Below are positions 50,725-61,079 of a DNA stretch of 64,000 bases, piece by piece. The translations under genes and the position numbers were made by a program. Source of the DNA: a virus. Position 1 is the first letter of the stretch, and the number at the start of each line of letters is the position of its first letter. The stretch lies in IMG/VR virus record IMGVR_UViG_3300021142_000002, positions 156,367-220,366 of that record, one strand, 5' to 3'. The notes beneath the pieces were generated by a model. It made no database searches. It was not told where the DNA came from and saw only the letters and a program-made list of their open reading frames with translations.

Positions 50725-53460
50725 ATGACAGTTCCATATGATCCAACGGGTTCAGCTTCTACTAATTTAATTAGTGCAGAAGTCCACACACCGATTACTG
50801 AACCAGATATATTTCCCAACCAGGGACCCTTTTATAGTAATGGGTTTTCCATTACTGGTATTTTAAAAGCTTTAACAAATACAGTCAATACATTAGGCAC
50901 TATTGTAGGTGGTTCAGGCTATACCACACAAACTACAACTACTTATTATAATGTTCAGTTAACATTATTCAGCGGTACAATGGCTACCAGTTATCCAACA
51001 GCTAATATTACTGTCAGCGGTGGTGTAGTCACAACAGTTGCTTTAACATCTAATGGCTATGGTTTTACTGACACAACCACTGTATTAACTTGTCCAGCTA
51101 ACTCAATAGGTGGTGGATCACCAACGGCTACTTGGCTTGTACCTATTGCCACACTGCACACTAACGTAGCCGTACCCGTTAGTTTAAATCTATTTGTTGA
51201 TTATAACTGGGGTCCTTTATTTGCACAAAGATCAGGTGATACCGGTAAAGAAGTTTATAGCTTCTTCTTATTAACTGACTATACTAAATGGACATCAGTT
51301 ACTATTACCTATCAAGCTACTGGTGGTGATCCAGATACTGTTCTATTAAATCAAATTACTAACATGGGTAGTTTTGATAGAACTGATATTAATAACTGGT
51401 TATCTATCCAAGGCGATATTACTAATTTAGCTTTAGCTGGTGTTGATTACAATTTAAAGAATGTATCTGTTGCATATCTTTTTGCTTCTAAATTAGACGC
51501 TATTGCGGTAGCAATGAGAACACCTTCTACTTATTTGTCATTTATTAATAATGACTTCGCTAACATGCAAACTGCAGTAACGACTATTCAGGGGCAATTA
51601 AGTTCTTGGACTACTACTTTTAATAACATTGGTTTATTAACAGGTGGTGTAGCCACCAATGCTGCAGTTACAACAGCTATTAGTAATGCACTGGCTAACC
51701 AGACTAACATTAATGCATTAGCACAGGCTATTGATACCAACAGTTATTTCTATACTCATCCAACCCACACTTGGCTACAGAGAGTAGTTAATGGTACAGG
51801 CGGTGGAAGTTATGGTACTAATCCTAGTTCTAGTACACCAACCTGGTACAACAATGTACGATTAGGCTATTCATCAGGCAGACCCGTTACTGACAATATT
51901 AACGGCGCAGGTACTTATCCGGTTGTTAATTTAAAAGTTGTTAGTGGCGTTATTACTGATATTAGTTTGGTATCAGGTGGAACAGGATTTTGGGATACCA
52001 ATACTCGCTTTACTATTGATGTTACTGATTCTGGTACTATCTCTTCCGGTATTCTAGGAACTGCAGGTGCTGGCTTTTTATGCTGCGCAGATGCGGTTAC
52101 TACTGGCGCCACTAAAAACAATCCAGGTGCAATCACTAGTTTCTTACCCTTTGACGGTTTAGTCGATAATAATACATTAGCCACTGCTATTTCACCGACT
52201 GCTTTAAATACAGCCGTTAATAGCGTAGCACAGCTTTATAAATATGCTTCTCAAGTTTGGGTACAAAGGCTATTATTAGGTGCACCAGGTACAGGTTATC
52301 CCGATGGTTATTATGCTGCTGTTCCATTGCAATATCTATGGGGTACAGGTAATGGATCGACTACTAATGGAAACTATCCTTCTATTAACTTAACAGTTAT
52401 TAATGGCAGTGTAGTTAATGTAGTATTAAATAGTGGCGGTTCAGGCTTTACTGACGCCAATACACATTTCCAAATTAATACTAGCTTATTGATTGGTAGT
52501 AATGTAGGCTTAGCTACTTTTACTACTCCTCTGATATTAGGCGCGTCTGGTTACAATTCATCTACTGGTGCTATTACTGGTTTTATGAACTTTGATGGTT
52601 TTGTTGATAACAATGCATTAAAGGCGGCTACTCGTATTAAATTAACTAGCAGTATTACCATTTATGTCAATGGTTCAACAGGCAGCGATAGCGGTAATTT
52701 ATATGGTGGTCTATCAGCTAGCTATCCTTATAGAACATTAACTGCTGCATTTAATGCGGCTAATAATAACTATGATACAGGTACATCAACTGGTGGTTAT
52801 TCAATCATTATTCAGGTGGCAGATGGCACCTATACAGATGATTGTAACTTACATGGCTCTACTGTAAATAATAACATCATTGTACAGGGTAATAGTGCAT
52901 CACCTACTAACGTAGTAATTACCTCTGCAGCAGGCTCATCCGCCTTTATTAACAATGCTATTGTAACTTTTAAGAATGTTTTATTTACTGCACCCAATGC
53001 TTTATCAGGCAGTCAATCACATTGTTTAGTTGCAATGTTAGGCGCTTATGTAACGATTGCAGATGGCGTAACCTTTGGCACTGCTTTAAATAACCATATT
53101 CATTGTGATGGTGTATCTACTATTCAGGTAGCAGCAACTTCAAGCGGCTATAATGTACAAGGCAGTGCAGGTGGTTCACATCAATACTGTTTAGGTTCTG
53201 GTGTTATCAATAACATCATTAGTAATATCTGTAATATTACTGCTGCCATTACTGTGGGTCAATGGATTTGGGCACATGGTGGTACCGTATATATTGCTTC
53301 TAATACCTTTACTAATAAATCAAATGTTACTGGTAAGTACTACGCCGTGGATAACCATGGTATTATTATCACCAATGGTGCAAGTGGAACTTATTTACCT
53401 GGTAATAGTGCAGGTACTGCAGATACTGCAACAACTTATGTGGGAGGAAACTATGTTTAA
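50725..53460 (+). CDS. Tail-fibre protein 3 with three GSGY-type modules (911 aa)
   Basis: The N-terminus (VPYDPTGSASTNLISAEVH, GPFYSNGFSI) is of the shared type, interrupted early by the first of three similar modules. The modules are seen around residues 50-125 (IVGGSGYTTQTTTTYYNVQL...), 355-440 (VNGTGGGSYGTN...) and 510-595 (LLGAPGTGYPDGYY...); each ends in a VV/VT-G-GFTD-type strand. A beta-helix-like C-terminal domain begins at ITIYVNGSTGSDSGNLYGGL (about 645). The stop overlaps the next gene, a likely assembly protein. Confidence 0.7.
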   Translation: MTVPYDPTGSASTNLISAEVHTPITEPDIFPNQGPFYSNGFSITGILKALTNTVNTLGTIVGGSGYTTQTTTTYYNVQLTLFSGTMATSYPTANITVSGGVVTTVALTSNGYGFTDTTTVLTCPANSIGGGSPTATWLVPIATLHTNVAVPVSLNLFVDYNWGPLFAQRSGDTGKEVYSFFLLTDYTKWTSVTITYQATGGDPDTVLLNQITNMGSFDRTDINNWLSIQGDITNLALAGVDYNLKNVSVAYLFASKLDAIAVAMRTPSTYLSFINNDFANMQTAVTTIQGQLSSWTTTFNNIGLLTGGVATNAAVTTAISNALANQTNINALAQAIDTNSYFYTHPTHTWLQRVVNGTGGGSYGTNPSSSTPTWYNNVRLGYSSGRPVTDNINGAGTYPVVNLKVVSGVITDISLVSGGTGFWDTNTRFTIDVTDSGTISSGILGTAGAGFLCCADAVTTGATKNNPGAITSFLPFDGLVDNNTLATAISPTALNTAVNSVAQLYKYASQVWVQRLLLGAPGTGYPDGYYAAVPLQYLWGTGNGSTTNGNYPSINLTVINGSVVNVVLNSGGSGFTDANTHFQINTSLLIGSNVGLATFTTPLILGASGYNSSTGAITGFMNFDGFVDNNALKAATRIKLTSSITIYVNGSTGSDSGNLYGGLSASYPYRTLTAAFNAANNNYDTGTSTGGYSIIIQVADGTYTDDCNLHGSTVNNNIIVQGNSASPTNVVITSAAGSSAFINNAIVTFKNVLFTAPNALSGSQSHCLVAMLGAYVTIADGVTFGTALNNHIHCDGVSTIQVAATSSGYNVQGSAGGSHQYCLGSGVINNIISNICNITAAITVGQWIWAHGGTVYIASNTFTNKSNVTGKYYAVDNHGIIITNGASGTYLPGNSAGTADTATTYVGGNYV

Positions 53461-53944
53461 TAAACTCATTATTCCATTTCAGATGGATAATCATTACTGG
53501 GCAGTAGAAGACTCTACTGACCCTGTTAATACAGTGTATTCATCGGCTAAAGCTGACTATGTATCAGTTACTGATCCTACTTATTTAGCCTGGGCAGATA
53601 GTGGTCATTATACGACTACTATTGAAACTGAAGCAGAGTTGTTTTCAAAGTTTACTGGCGTATTTGTTAAATGCTTACCTTTAAACAACCCAGCCAGACA
53701 AGCTGCCTTTATTGAAGACTATATTAATATTTATATTAATGACCCAAAGTTTGATTATGATAGTTATCATGAATTATCTCTTTGGTTAAATAATAGTCGT
53801 TTTGCTAAAGAAGCTACTGAAGTATTAGAGTGGGTTCAAGAATGTTTATCTATTCAGTTTGACGTTAAAAGAGGTCATGTAACCTATCCAGATTTACAAG
53901 CTCTTGAAGCTGCATTACCTGTTTTTAATATCCAACCTGCATAA
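53453..53944 (+). CDS. Probable tail-fibre assembly chaperone (163 aa)
   Basis: The start is chosen at ATG 53453 (MFNKLIIPFQMDNHYWAVED) after GGGAGGA, overlapping the end of fibre gene 3 in another frame. A longer frame starting at 53201 is only the antiregister of the fibre gene. The product is acidic, with a beta start and helical rest. Genes of this size directly after a fibre gene are usually fibre assembly chaperones; no signature motif is visible, so this is inferred from position. Confidence 0.6.
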   Translation: MFNKLIIPFQMDNHYWAVEDSTDPVNTVYSSAKADYVSVTDPTYLAWADSGHYTTTIETEAELFSKFTGVFVKCLPLNNPARQAAFIEDYINIYINDPKFDYDSYHELSLWLNNSRFAKEATEVLEWVQECLSIQFDVKRGHVTYPDLQALEAALPVFNIQPA

Positions 53945-53954
53945 ATCTTAACAT

Positions 53955-53989
53955 ATAGACATTCAGGGATTTATACCCTGAATGTCTAT
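53955..53989 (+). terminator. 14-bp stem hairpin
   Basis: Stem 53955-53968/53976-53989 with a seven-base loop between the assembly gene and the giant fibre gene; only a short AT-rich tail after it. Confidence 0.65.
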
Positions 53990-54009
53990 TATTTACAGGA
54001 CAAAAATAC

Positions 54010-57000
54010 ATGAACTTAATAACGTTTCAATTTGATCCTTCAGCGAGTAATTCAAATAACTTAGTTACAAATGAATCCCATGCTTTAACCGATAGCACTG
54101 CAGGTATATTATTAGCCAATGCTGGTTTGTTTTATGTTAAAACTTTAATTGTTTCAGTGCCTTCTACTAATAGAATACTAGTAAGAGATACTGATTATAC
54201 TATCACAGGCTTTGATAGTGAGGCAACTGCATTAACAGGTTATGAATGTGCATCAGCTATTTCATTAAGTCCTAGCATTATTTCGGGTACTATCAGTTTG
54301 CAATACCAAGCTGTCGGTGGTATGCAAGGGCAAAACAGTGCATTAGTAAAACAGCTTAGAGATACTGTTAATTTGTTAGCAGAACAAAATCCTACCTGGG
54401 CTGAGGTTATTAATAAACCTAACTTCTATCCAGCACTACCTCATGTTCATAATCCAGTTACTGATTTAGTCGGATTAAATGCTTTAAATAATGTTTTAAC
54501 TAAAATATTTGAAAGCTTACACAATAACAGAATTCCTGCTTTAGGTGGTGAAAGTTTAAATAATAAGATTGATAGAGTATTAACAGTTATTGCCTCTATG
54601 AGACATGATATTAATATCCTAGGTAATGTCATTAATTTAAATCCTATTCAATTACCCACCTATGCCTCTAAAGAATCGGCTAGTAATAAAACACAAGTCA
54701 TTAATAGTAATAATATTTCCAGTACTGTACAATATCCTAGTGTTAATGCAGTTGTTAATTACATTGTTAATGAAATGTCCAGTGTTTTAACCAGTGATCA
54801 ATTAACGGCAGCTTTAGCTAATTATGCAACAACTGCTTATGTGAACAATGAATTTAATAATCAGTTGTTTAACTATGCTCAAAACGGCGCTAATGGCTTT
54901 CTAAGAGCTTTAAATGATATCATCGCAGAAGAGTTCAATGTAAAAAACTTTGGCGCTACAGGCCTTGGAGAGGCTGTAGATGATAGTGCTGCTTTTTTAT
55001 TGACCTTTAATAAAGCATTGCAATATGAATGTGCTTTAATTAAAATACCTGCGGGAAAATTTAGATTAGATCAAGGTATTGTAGGATTATTAACCTGTTA
55101 TGCGACACAAGGCATAAGACAATTATCTACTGTTACAATGGGATCAGGTTATACGCCAGGTACTTATAGTAACATTAGATTAAATTACATTAGTGGAACT
55201 ACTTCTAATACACTACCTAGAGTAAATATTACAGTTAATTCAAGCGGTCAAGTAAGTCAAGTAACGATGGTTACCTTTGGCTCTGGCTATGTAGATACAA
55301 GTATGGTAATGGGGTTACCCACTACTGGATTAACAGGTGCGCTAGCAGGATTAGCTGCAGGTTCTGGTTTTACCACAGGTATCTTAAGTTTAACAGGTCA
55401 AGGGCAGAGAATAAAAGTAATTGGTGCAGGTCCTGGACAAACTACTTTAATGGTAAATGCGACTAATGGTGGTTTGCAATTAGGATTTTCTTCTTGGTTA
55501 GATCCAGAGACTAATACTAGGCATAATCAAAAAGTTGATAGATACTCTACTGTTAATTATGAAGGTATGGCAATAGTCCCTATGGTAGATGGCGCTGGTA
55601 CAGGACTGGGTTATAGCTTCCAGCCTAACTCTGATGTACCCGCGTTAAATGCTAATAATGCAGGGGGATCTCCTTATGGTCAGCTTAGAATTTATGATGT
55701 AGTAGTGGGTCCTTTAACAACTTTTACCAATACTAGTTTTAATATTGGCGTTGATATTAGAGGTACTTGTAACCCTATTCTTTGGAGAGTGGTTGTTAAC
55801 CAAGGACATCAAGCGACTACATGGATGACGGCAGGACTTGAGGCATCTAGTTCTTATGGTTACTATATAGATCATTGTAACTTTGGTGCAGTACAAGGAT
55901 ACTTTGGTATAAAGGATATTAACGTATCGGTTACTGAGTCTGGCTATATTCATAACACAGATAATGCAGGTTACAATGTAGCTATGATTAGCACTCGTGT
56001 GCCTGCAGGTCGTAATGACCAGTTCTATATTGCAGATAGCCACATGAATGGATGTTTTATGGGTGCCTTATTTCAGGGCCAATCTGAATTAAAATTTGAT
56101 AGTGTACTCTTTTTAGCTGAAGTATCATCTACTAACAATTATGATACGTATAAAGATATTGTAATTGGCACTAGAAATGGCCGTGGCACAACGAATACTC
56201 AGTTATTAAACTGTCAGTATGGTGGTGGAATGAACGTGCCTAGAAGGCGTCATGTATCGTTAATGAATGCTAAAGCCGCGGATACCGCTACCGTTAATAA
56301 GAAGGTTAAAGTGGTTGATTACTGCTTAGGTGCTAGAACCTGTATACCTGCTTATTATGTTGATAAAAATAGTCACGAGATTACCATTGAATTGCCAGAA
56401 ACTATTATCAATGATGCCTTTCCTTCTTATCCGCTCCAGACTACTTTAAATCCAGGTTATGTAGGTCAAACATTTGTTGCGACAGGCTGTACTGCTCAAT
56501 CATTTTCTATCGTATCTGGAAATGCATCAGTCACTATTAATAACAATCCGGCCTCTGGTGTAACCCCTAATAATGGTTTTGTGTTAACGCTGCCTGTGGG
56601 ATCATTTACAGGTACTATTGTAGCTGGAATGACTATTACCGGCACTGGCAACGTCTATGGGACAACTACACCACAAGCTATTAAAGCTGTCATTATGCCC
56701 TTTGGTAGTAATCAGACAACCGGTACGGGTGCAGCTGGAACTTATGCGTTAAGTAACTACTTTAATCTAACCAATGTTAATATCAGCTCTAACACTCTAT
56801 TAACAGTAGGTACTGTAGTAGGTGGTATGGTTATGGTAGGGCAGATGATCTTTAGTAATACAACCAGCAGTGGTGTTACTATTACATCTGCAGGCAATGC
56901 CTCAAATAAATGGTTTTTAAGCAGCAATGAAACGGTATCCGATACAGTGACCGGTATACTACCTACCTTTACAACAACGGCTGGTAGAATCAATAACTTG

Positions 57001-60000
57001 TCAGCAGGTAATATCTTTACCATTGGTAATAATGAATCGGGTACTACACCCTTAGTTAATCAGTTACTGGCTAATAATGCGATTACTGTAGGTACTTATA
57101 TTAATTCAGTTATTAATAGCACAGAGTGGTATGTTAATTTCATGCAGCCACAATCTGTTATGGTTAATCAAGTACAATCATCTGTTTATACTACTTTCAG
57201 TGGCTCTATTACAGGTAATGTATTAACCGCTACTAAAGTAGTTGGTGCTATGAAGGCTGGTCAATTAGTAGTGGGTAGTGGTGTCGTTAATGTAACTTAT
57301 ATTATTTCTAAAGGCACTGTAGCTAATACCTGGGTACTTAATAATAGTTATACAAATACTATTACTGGTAACATGACTTCTTATGTCATGAATACGCCTG
57401 TACAATGTATATTTGATACACCCTTTACCATTACCGGTTATATTACACAAGACTCTATTGGTGGTGTTCTAAATGTTGTAACAGGTAATACACCCTCAGT
57501 TTGGATTAACATGGTAGGTACTATGATTAATTCTACCAGTACTAATCCAGGTACTGCCGTTACCGAGCAGTTAACGGGTATTGGTGATGGTGTTGGAACG
57601 TACAGAATTAATAGTAACATTACGGCAGGCTCTAGTGGATCACCTATTACCTTTACCTGTTATCCATACCCAATCTTAGGGTATATTGCTAATACCATTG
57701 TTACAGGTACTATAGTTAGTAACTTAATGACATTGGATAATAACTCTGGTGTTAGTGCAGGTCAGTTAGTATTAACTGCTAATTTACCATTGGGTACAGT
57801 AATTACACAGGCTAATGGTAACTCATGGCAGATTAGTAATCCACCTAGAAACTCTACGACTACTTTAGTAACAGGCACTATTATTAATTTAGTAACGCCA
57901 AACGTAGTTATTAATGCTAGTATTAGCAATGGTAGTATAGGTACTGTGGGCAGAACGATTACTATCTCTGGTAGCTATACTGGAACAATAGCCAATGGCA
58001 TGTTGGTCTTTGGTGTAGGTATAGCTTATGGTACTTATATAGTAGGGACTGATAGCTCAGGTAACTGGATAGTTAATCAAAAATACAAATTTAGTGGTAC
58101 CCTATATTTGGTTAATAGTACGTTTATTACTAGCAATGCATCTATTAACAATGCAGTGACCGGCAATACATTAACCTTTACCGATAGTACAGCACCTATC
58201 TATGGCGAGCTATTAGTGGGTCCAAATGTAATTCCAGGGACTACTGTTTGCTATGGAACTAGTGGTACTTATGCGACAACAGTTGCTCATCAGTTAAACA
58301 CTGCTCAGTTATTAATGGGATTTAAACCAACTACCTTCTTATCAGATTCTATTATTAATGATAACTTATTAATAGTGGGCACTGATGTATCGGGTCCATT
58401 AACAACAGGAATGGCTTTATTTGGTATTGGTGTAACACTGGGTACAATGATTAATGATTGGTCTAGTGATGGTTTGATTTATCAGCTTAATACGGGGGGT
58501 ATTTCTTATCGTGGTAGGATTTATGCCTCTATACCTAATGCATGGTTTAACGGCACAATCGTTGCTAATACCGATGGTACAGGTACTTTAACGACTACAC
58601 CTATATTAATTCCTGTCGGTCAATTAGTAGTAGGTAATACTTACACCATTAGTACCAGCGGTAATACTAACTGGTTATTGTTAGGGTCTACTTCTAATAA
58701 TGCGGGTACTACTTTTACTGCAACGGGAAATGGTAATCTAGGTGAAACAGGTGTGGTGAGTGTAGCCTATACAGTAACTATTAATCAAATCCTAATAGGC
58801 TTTGGCGTTACCTTTGGCACTTATATTACCACTCAGTTAACAACCAATACCTTTAAAGTTAATATTGCACAGACTGTAAGTACTGCGGTTAGTATGATGA
58901 CTTTTAATAGAGATTGGATTAGCTCACAAGCTACTATTGGTAATCCTAATCCCTTATTGTCACAGGGCAATTATTTAAAGATTAGTAACATCATTGGCAC
59001 TGCAGGTATTAACCAAATGATCTTTGGCAAAAATATACCTAGAGGCACTGTTATCATTAATGATGGATTAGATAATAGTAATCAAACCTGGATGGTTGAT
59101 AGCATTGCTAATATTTACCAAGAAAATATGGTAGGTATCTATCCAATGTTTAAAGCAGTGAACTGTAATATTAGTTCACTGAATGCATCAGGCTGTTCTG
59201 TTTACTATTTTAATGGTGCAGGCTGTAGTATTAATAATGGATTTAGCACACCTTCCGCGGGTTATACGCTAACTGTTCCATCAGGTGGATTTACTGGTCG
59301 GTTAATGATTGGTACGAGTTATAATGCATTAGATGGGAATGGGGATATTGTAGGTACAGGCACTATTACTGGATTTATCTCAGACATTACTAATGGTACT
59401 TATATTGGTACGGCTAATGGTGGCGGGTATAACTTGAGTCAAAATGCTACTGCTAATGCGATTGATCCAGTAGGGACTATTGCCACCACAGCAGTAGCTA
59501 CAAATTGTGTATTAAATACTAATAGTACAGATGTTAATTTACTCTATATTAATGGGTCAATTCCTTATGGTACTATAGCTACAGGTAATCTAGTATTTGG
59601 TGGACCTAATATTCCATATGGAACATTTATTACTAATCAGGTATCGGGTACACCAGGCAGTGCAGGCGTTTACACCATGAGCTCACCTTCAGGCAATATT
59701 ATATCCCATGCAACTACTGCTTTTACTGCATGTTTTATATCACCTGCTGTTAATAGTATTTCAGGCTGTAATATTACTGGAACTACATTAACTCTACCGA
59801 CTGGTTCTTTAACAACAGGTATTGCTGTAGGAATGACTTTAATTAGCAATAAGCTTAATTTAGGTATTACGATTACAGGCAGTACTAGCAATCCATTGGT
59901 GTGGACTATTAGTAGCCCATTATTATTTTCTAATATTAGCATTGCCTTTACTAACTTAAATATGTTGGGTACAGGCATTGTAGGTAGTGGTACGGGCAGT

Positions 60001-60714
60001 ACTATTACTATTAGCAATATTACCTATGGGTCTGTTGTTCAATACAGTATGTTAATTAGCACTAAGTTAAGTGGTGGAGCAGGCAAATATACTCTATCAA
60101 CCAGTAACTTTCTGCCTAATGTAACTGTACAATCGACTGTTCCTTTATTAACAGTTGGTACAGTGTCAACTGGTACGGTAGCTGTTGGTGAAGTGTTAAC
60201 AGGTTCTAACTTAATCGCTAATACTCAAGTTATTGGAACTAATGGTTTAGCATGGGTGTTAGATACGCCTCAGGATACGGTTAGTACAACGATAGTGAGT
60301 CCGGGTACTCTTAGTATAGGGTATATTGAATTTGGTGTTGTAATGGGCAATGAATTGCTCTATGGTATTAACTTATTAGATGGTACTTACATTGTTAGCA
60401 ACAGTGCTGATAATGATCCTAATACCTTTACCATTAACAATGTTCAGAATGTATCCAATATTACAGTTTGGGGATTTACTATGTCCAGAATGTATGATGT
60501 TAAAGCAGGTAGTAGCAATGTTAAAATTACGATGGGTGATAAAACGCTCTATAGTGATACATTGCCTGGTCGATATCAAAATTATGGACCACCTAATTCT
60601 AATCAAGTCGGTGCTATTGGTTCAGAATATGTTAACCTAAGTGGTGGTATAGGAAACACTAAATGGGTTAAAACAACAGGTACTGGTAATACTGGTTGGA
60701 CTAATGTAACGTAA
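54010..60714 (+). CDS. Giant tail-fibre/tailspike protein 4 (2234 aa)
   Basis: N-terminal attachment domain homologous to that of 48341-50653 (residues about 1-195). Helical neck with the TVQYPSVNAVVNYIVNEM motif (about 230-255), then a pectate-lyase-type beta-helix start (FNVKNFGATGLGEAVDDSAA, about 310-335) into which one GSGY module is inserted (TMGSGYTPGTYSNIRLNY, about 375-450). From about 810 to the end there is a long series of degenerate 50-90-residue beta modules with the theme G-L/M-V-x-G-x-x-I-x-x-GT-x-I (for example GMLVFGVGIAYGTYIVGTD). Ends with a short compact tail (GDKTLYSDTLPGRYQNYGPP). Most likely the main long receptor-binding fibre. Confidence 0.78.
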   Translation: MNLITFQFDPSASNSNNLVTNESHALTDSTAGILLANAGLFYVKTLIVSVPSTNRILVRDTDYTITGFDSEATALTGYECASAISLSPSIISGTISLQYQAVGGMQGQNSALVKQLRDTVNLLAEQNPTWAEVINKPNFYPALPHVHNPVTDLVGLNALNNVLTKIFESLHNNRIPALGGESLNNKIDRVLTVIASMRHDINILGNVINLNPIQLPTYASKESASNKTQVINSNNISSTVQYPSVNAVVNYIVNEMSSVLTSDQLTAALANYATTAYVNNEFNNQLFNYAQNGANGFLRALNDIIAEEFNVKNFGATGLGEAVDDSAAFLLTFNKALQYECALIKIPAGKFRLDQGIVGLLTCYATQGIRQLSTVTMGSGYTPGTYSNIRLNYISGTTSNTLPRVNITVNSSGQVSQVTMVTFGSGYVDTSMVMGLPTTGLTGALAGLAAGSGFTTGILSLTGQGQRIKVIGAGPGQTTLMVNATNGGLQLGFSSWLDPETNTRHNQKVDRYSTVNYEGMAIVPMVDGAGTGLGYSFQPNSDVPALNANNAGGSPYGQLRIYDVVVGPLTTFTNTSFNIGVDIRGTCNPILWRVVVNQGHQATTWMTAGLEASSSYGYYIDHCNFGAVQGYFGIKDINVSVTESGYIHNTDNAGYNVAMISTRVPAGRNDQFYIADSHMNGCFMGALFQGQSELKFDSVLFLAEVSSTNNYDTYKDIVIGTRNGRGTTNTQLLNCQYGGGMNVPRRRHVSLMNAKAADTATVNKKVKVVDYCLGARTCIPAYYVDKNSHEITIELPETIINDAFPSYPLQTTLNPGYVGQTFVATGCTAQSFSIVSGNASVTINNNPASGVTPNNGFVLTLPVGSFTGTIVAGMTITGTGNVYGTTTPQAIKAVIMPFGSNQTTGTGAAGTYALSNYFNLTNVNISSNTLLTVGTVVGGMVMVGQMIFSNTTSSGVTITSAGNASNKWFLSSNETVSDTVTGILPTFTTTAGRINNLSAGNIFTIGNNESGTTPLVNQLLANNAITVGTYINSVINSTEWYVNFMQPQSVMVNQVQSSVYTTFSGSITGNVLTATKVVGAMKAGQLVVGSGVVNVTYIISKGTVANTWVLNNSYTNTITGNMTSYVMNTPVQCIFDTPFTITGYITQDSIGGVLNVVTGNTPSVWINMVGTMINSTSTNPGTAVTEQLTGIGDGVGTYRINSNITAGSSGSPITFTCYPYPILGYIANTIVTGTIVSNLMTLDNNSGVSAGQLVLTANLPLGTVITQANGNSWQISNPPRNSTTTLVTGTIINLVTPNVVINASISNGSIGTVGRTITISGSYTGTIANGMLVFGVGIAYGTYIVGTDSSGNWIVNQKYKFSGTLYLVNSTFITSNASINNAVTGNTLTFTDSTAPIYGELLVGPNVIPGTTVCYGTSGTYATTVAHQLNTAQLLMGFKPTTFLSDSIINDNLLIVGTDVSGPLTTGMALFGIGVTLGTMINDWSSDGLIYQLNTGGISYRGRIYASIPNAWFNGTIVANTDGTGTLTTTPILIPVGQLVVGNTYTISTSGNTNWLLLGSTSNNAGTTFTATGNGNLGETGVVSVAYTVTINQILIGFGVTFGTYITTQLTTNTFKVNIAQTVSTAVSMMTFNRDWISSQATIGNPNPLLSQGNYLKISNIIGTAGINQMIFGKNIPRGTVIINDGLDNSNQTWMVDSIANIYQENMVGIYPMFKAVNCNISSLNASGCSVYYFNGAGCSINNGFSTPSAGYTLTVPSGGFTGRLMIGTSYNALDGNGDIVGTGTITGFISDITNGTYIGTANGGGYNLSQNATANAIDPVGTIATTAVATNCVLNTNSTDVNLLYINGSIPYGTIATGNLVFGGPNIPYGTFITNQVSGTPGSAGVYTMSSPSGNIISHATTAFTACFISPAVNSISGCNITGTTLTLPTGSLTTGIAVGMTLISNKLNLGITITGSTSNPLVWTISSPLLFSNISIAFTNLNMLGTGIVGSGTGSTITISNITYGSVVQYSMLISTKLSGGAGKYTLSTSNFLPNVTVQSTVPLLTVGTVSTGTVAVGEVLTGSNLIANTQVIGTNGLAWVLDTPQDTVSTTIVSPGTLSIGYIEFGVVMGNELLYGINLLDGTYIVSNSADNDPNTFTINNVQNVSNITVWGFTMSRMYDVKAGSSNVKITMGDKTLYSDTLPGRYQNYGPPNSNQVGAIGSEYVNLSGGIGNTKWVKTTGTGNTGWTNVT

Positions 60715-60723
60715 TAAAAAACT

Positions 60724-60755
60724 ATAGTGTTGCTATTTTATGATAGCAACACTAT
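60724..60755 (+). terminator. 13-bp stem hairpin
   Basis: Stem 60724-60736/60743-60755 after the giant fibre gene; no T-run follows, so termination strength is uncertain. Confidence 0.6.
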
Positions 60756-60789
60756 CTTAACTTCAATTACTAAGATCAAGGAAAATATT

Positions 60790-61056
60790 ATGTCGGAAAA
60801 CAATACTCTTACTCCAGAACAAATTGCACGTCAATATTCAGCTACTATGGACTCGGTGACTGTGGTTAACAGATTGAAAGATGTTAAACCATTAAACCAA
60901 GATAACATTGATGAGATTGATCGCAATGTTGAGCATTTAAAAATTATGATTGCAAAAGACTTCTGGACAGTTGAAGATCTAACCCCATTTAATACAGCAA
61001 TCGCTAAAGGTACTGCTGCTATTGAAGCGGCTAAAAACCCTGAAGCGGCTGCCTAA
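60790..61056 (+). CDS. Hypothetical small protein (88 aa) in fibre cassette
   Basis: The start is placed at ATG 60790 (MSENNTLTPEQIARQYSATM) after AAGGA; the longer frame would begin inside the upstream hairpin. Helical, acidic, Ala-rich tail (AKNPEAAA). Located between two fibre genes, so perhaps a fibre assembly or attachment accessory protein. Confidence 0.62.
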   Translation: MSENNTLTPEQIARQYSATMDSVTVVNRLKDVKPLNQDNIDEIDRNVEHLKIMIAKDFWTVEDLTPFNTAIAKGTAAIEAAKNPEAAA

Positions 61057-61079
61057 TTAAAACAGGTATCTAAACATTA

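Noticed and set aside
53201-53452. Longer frame of the assembly gene beginning at 53201
   Set aside because: This part is the shifted frame of the fibre gene 50725-53460; the real start at 53453 has a strong ribosome site.
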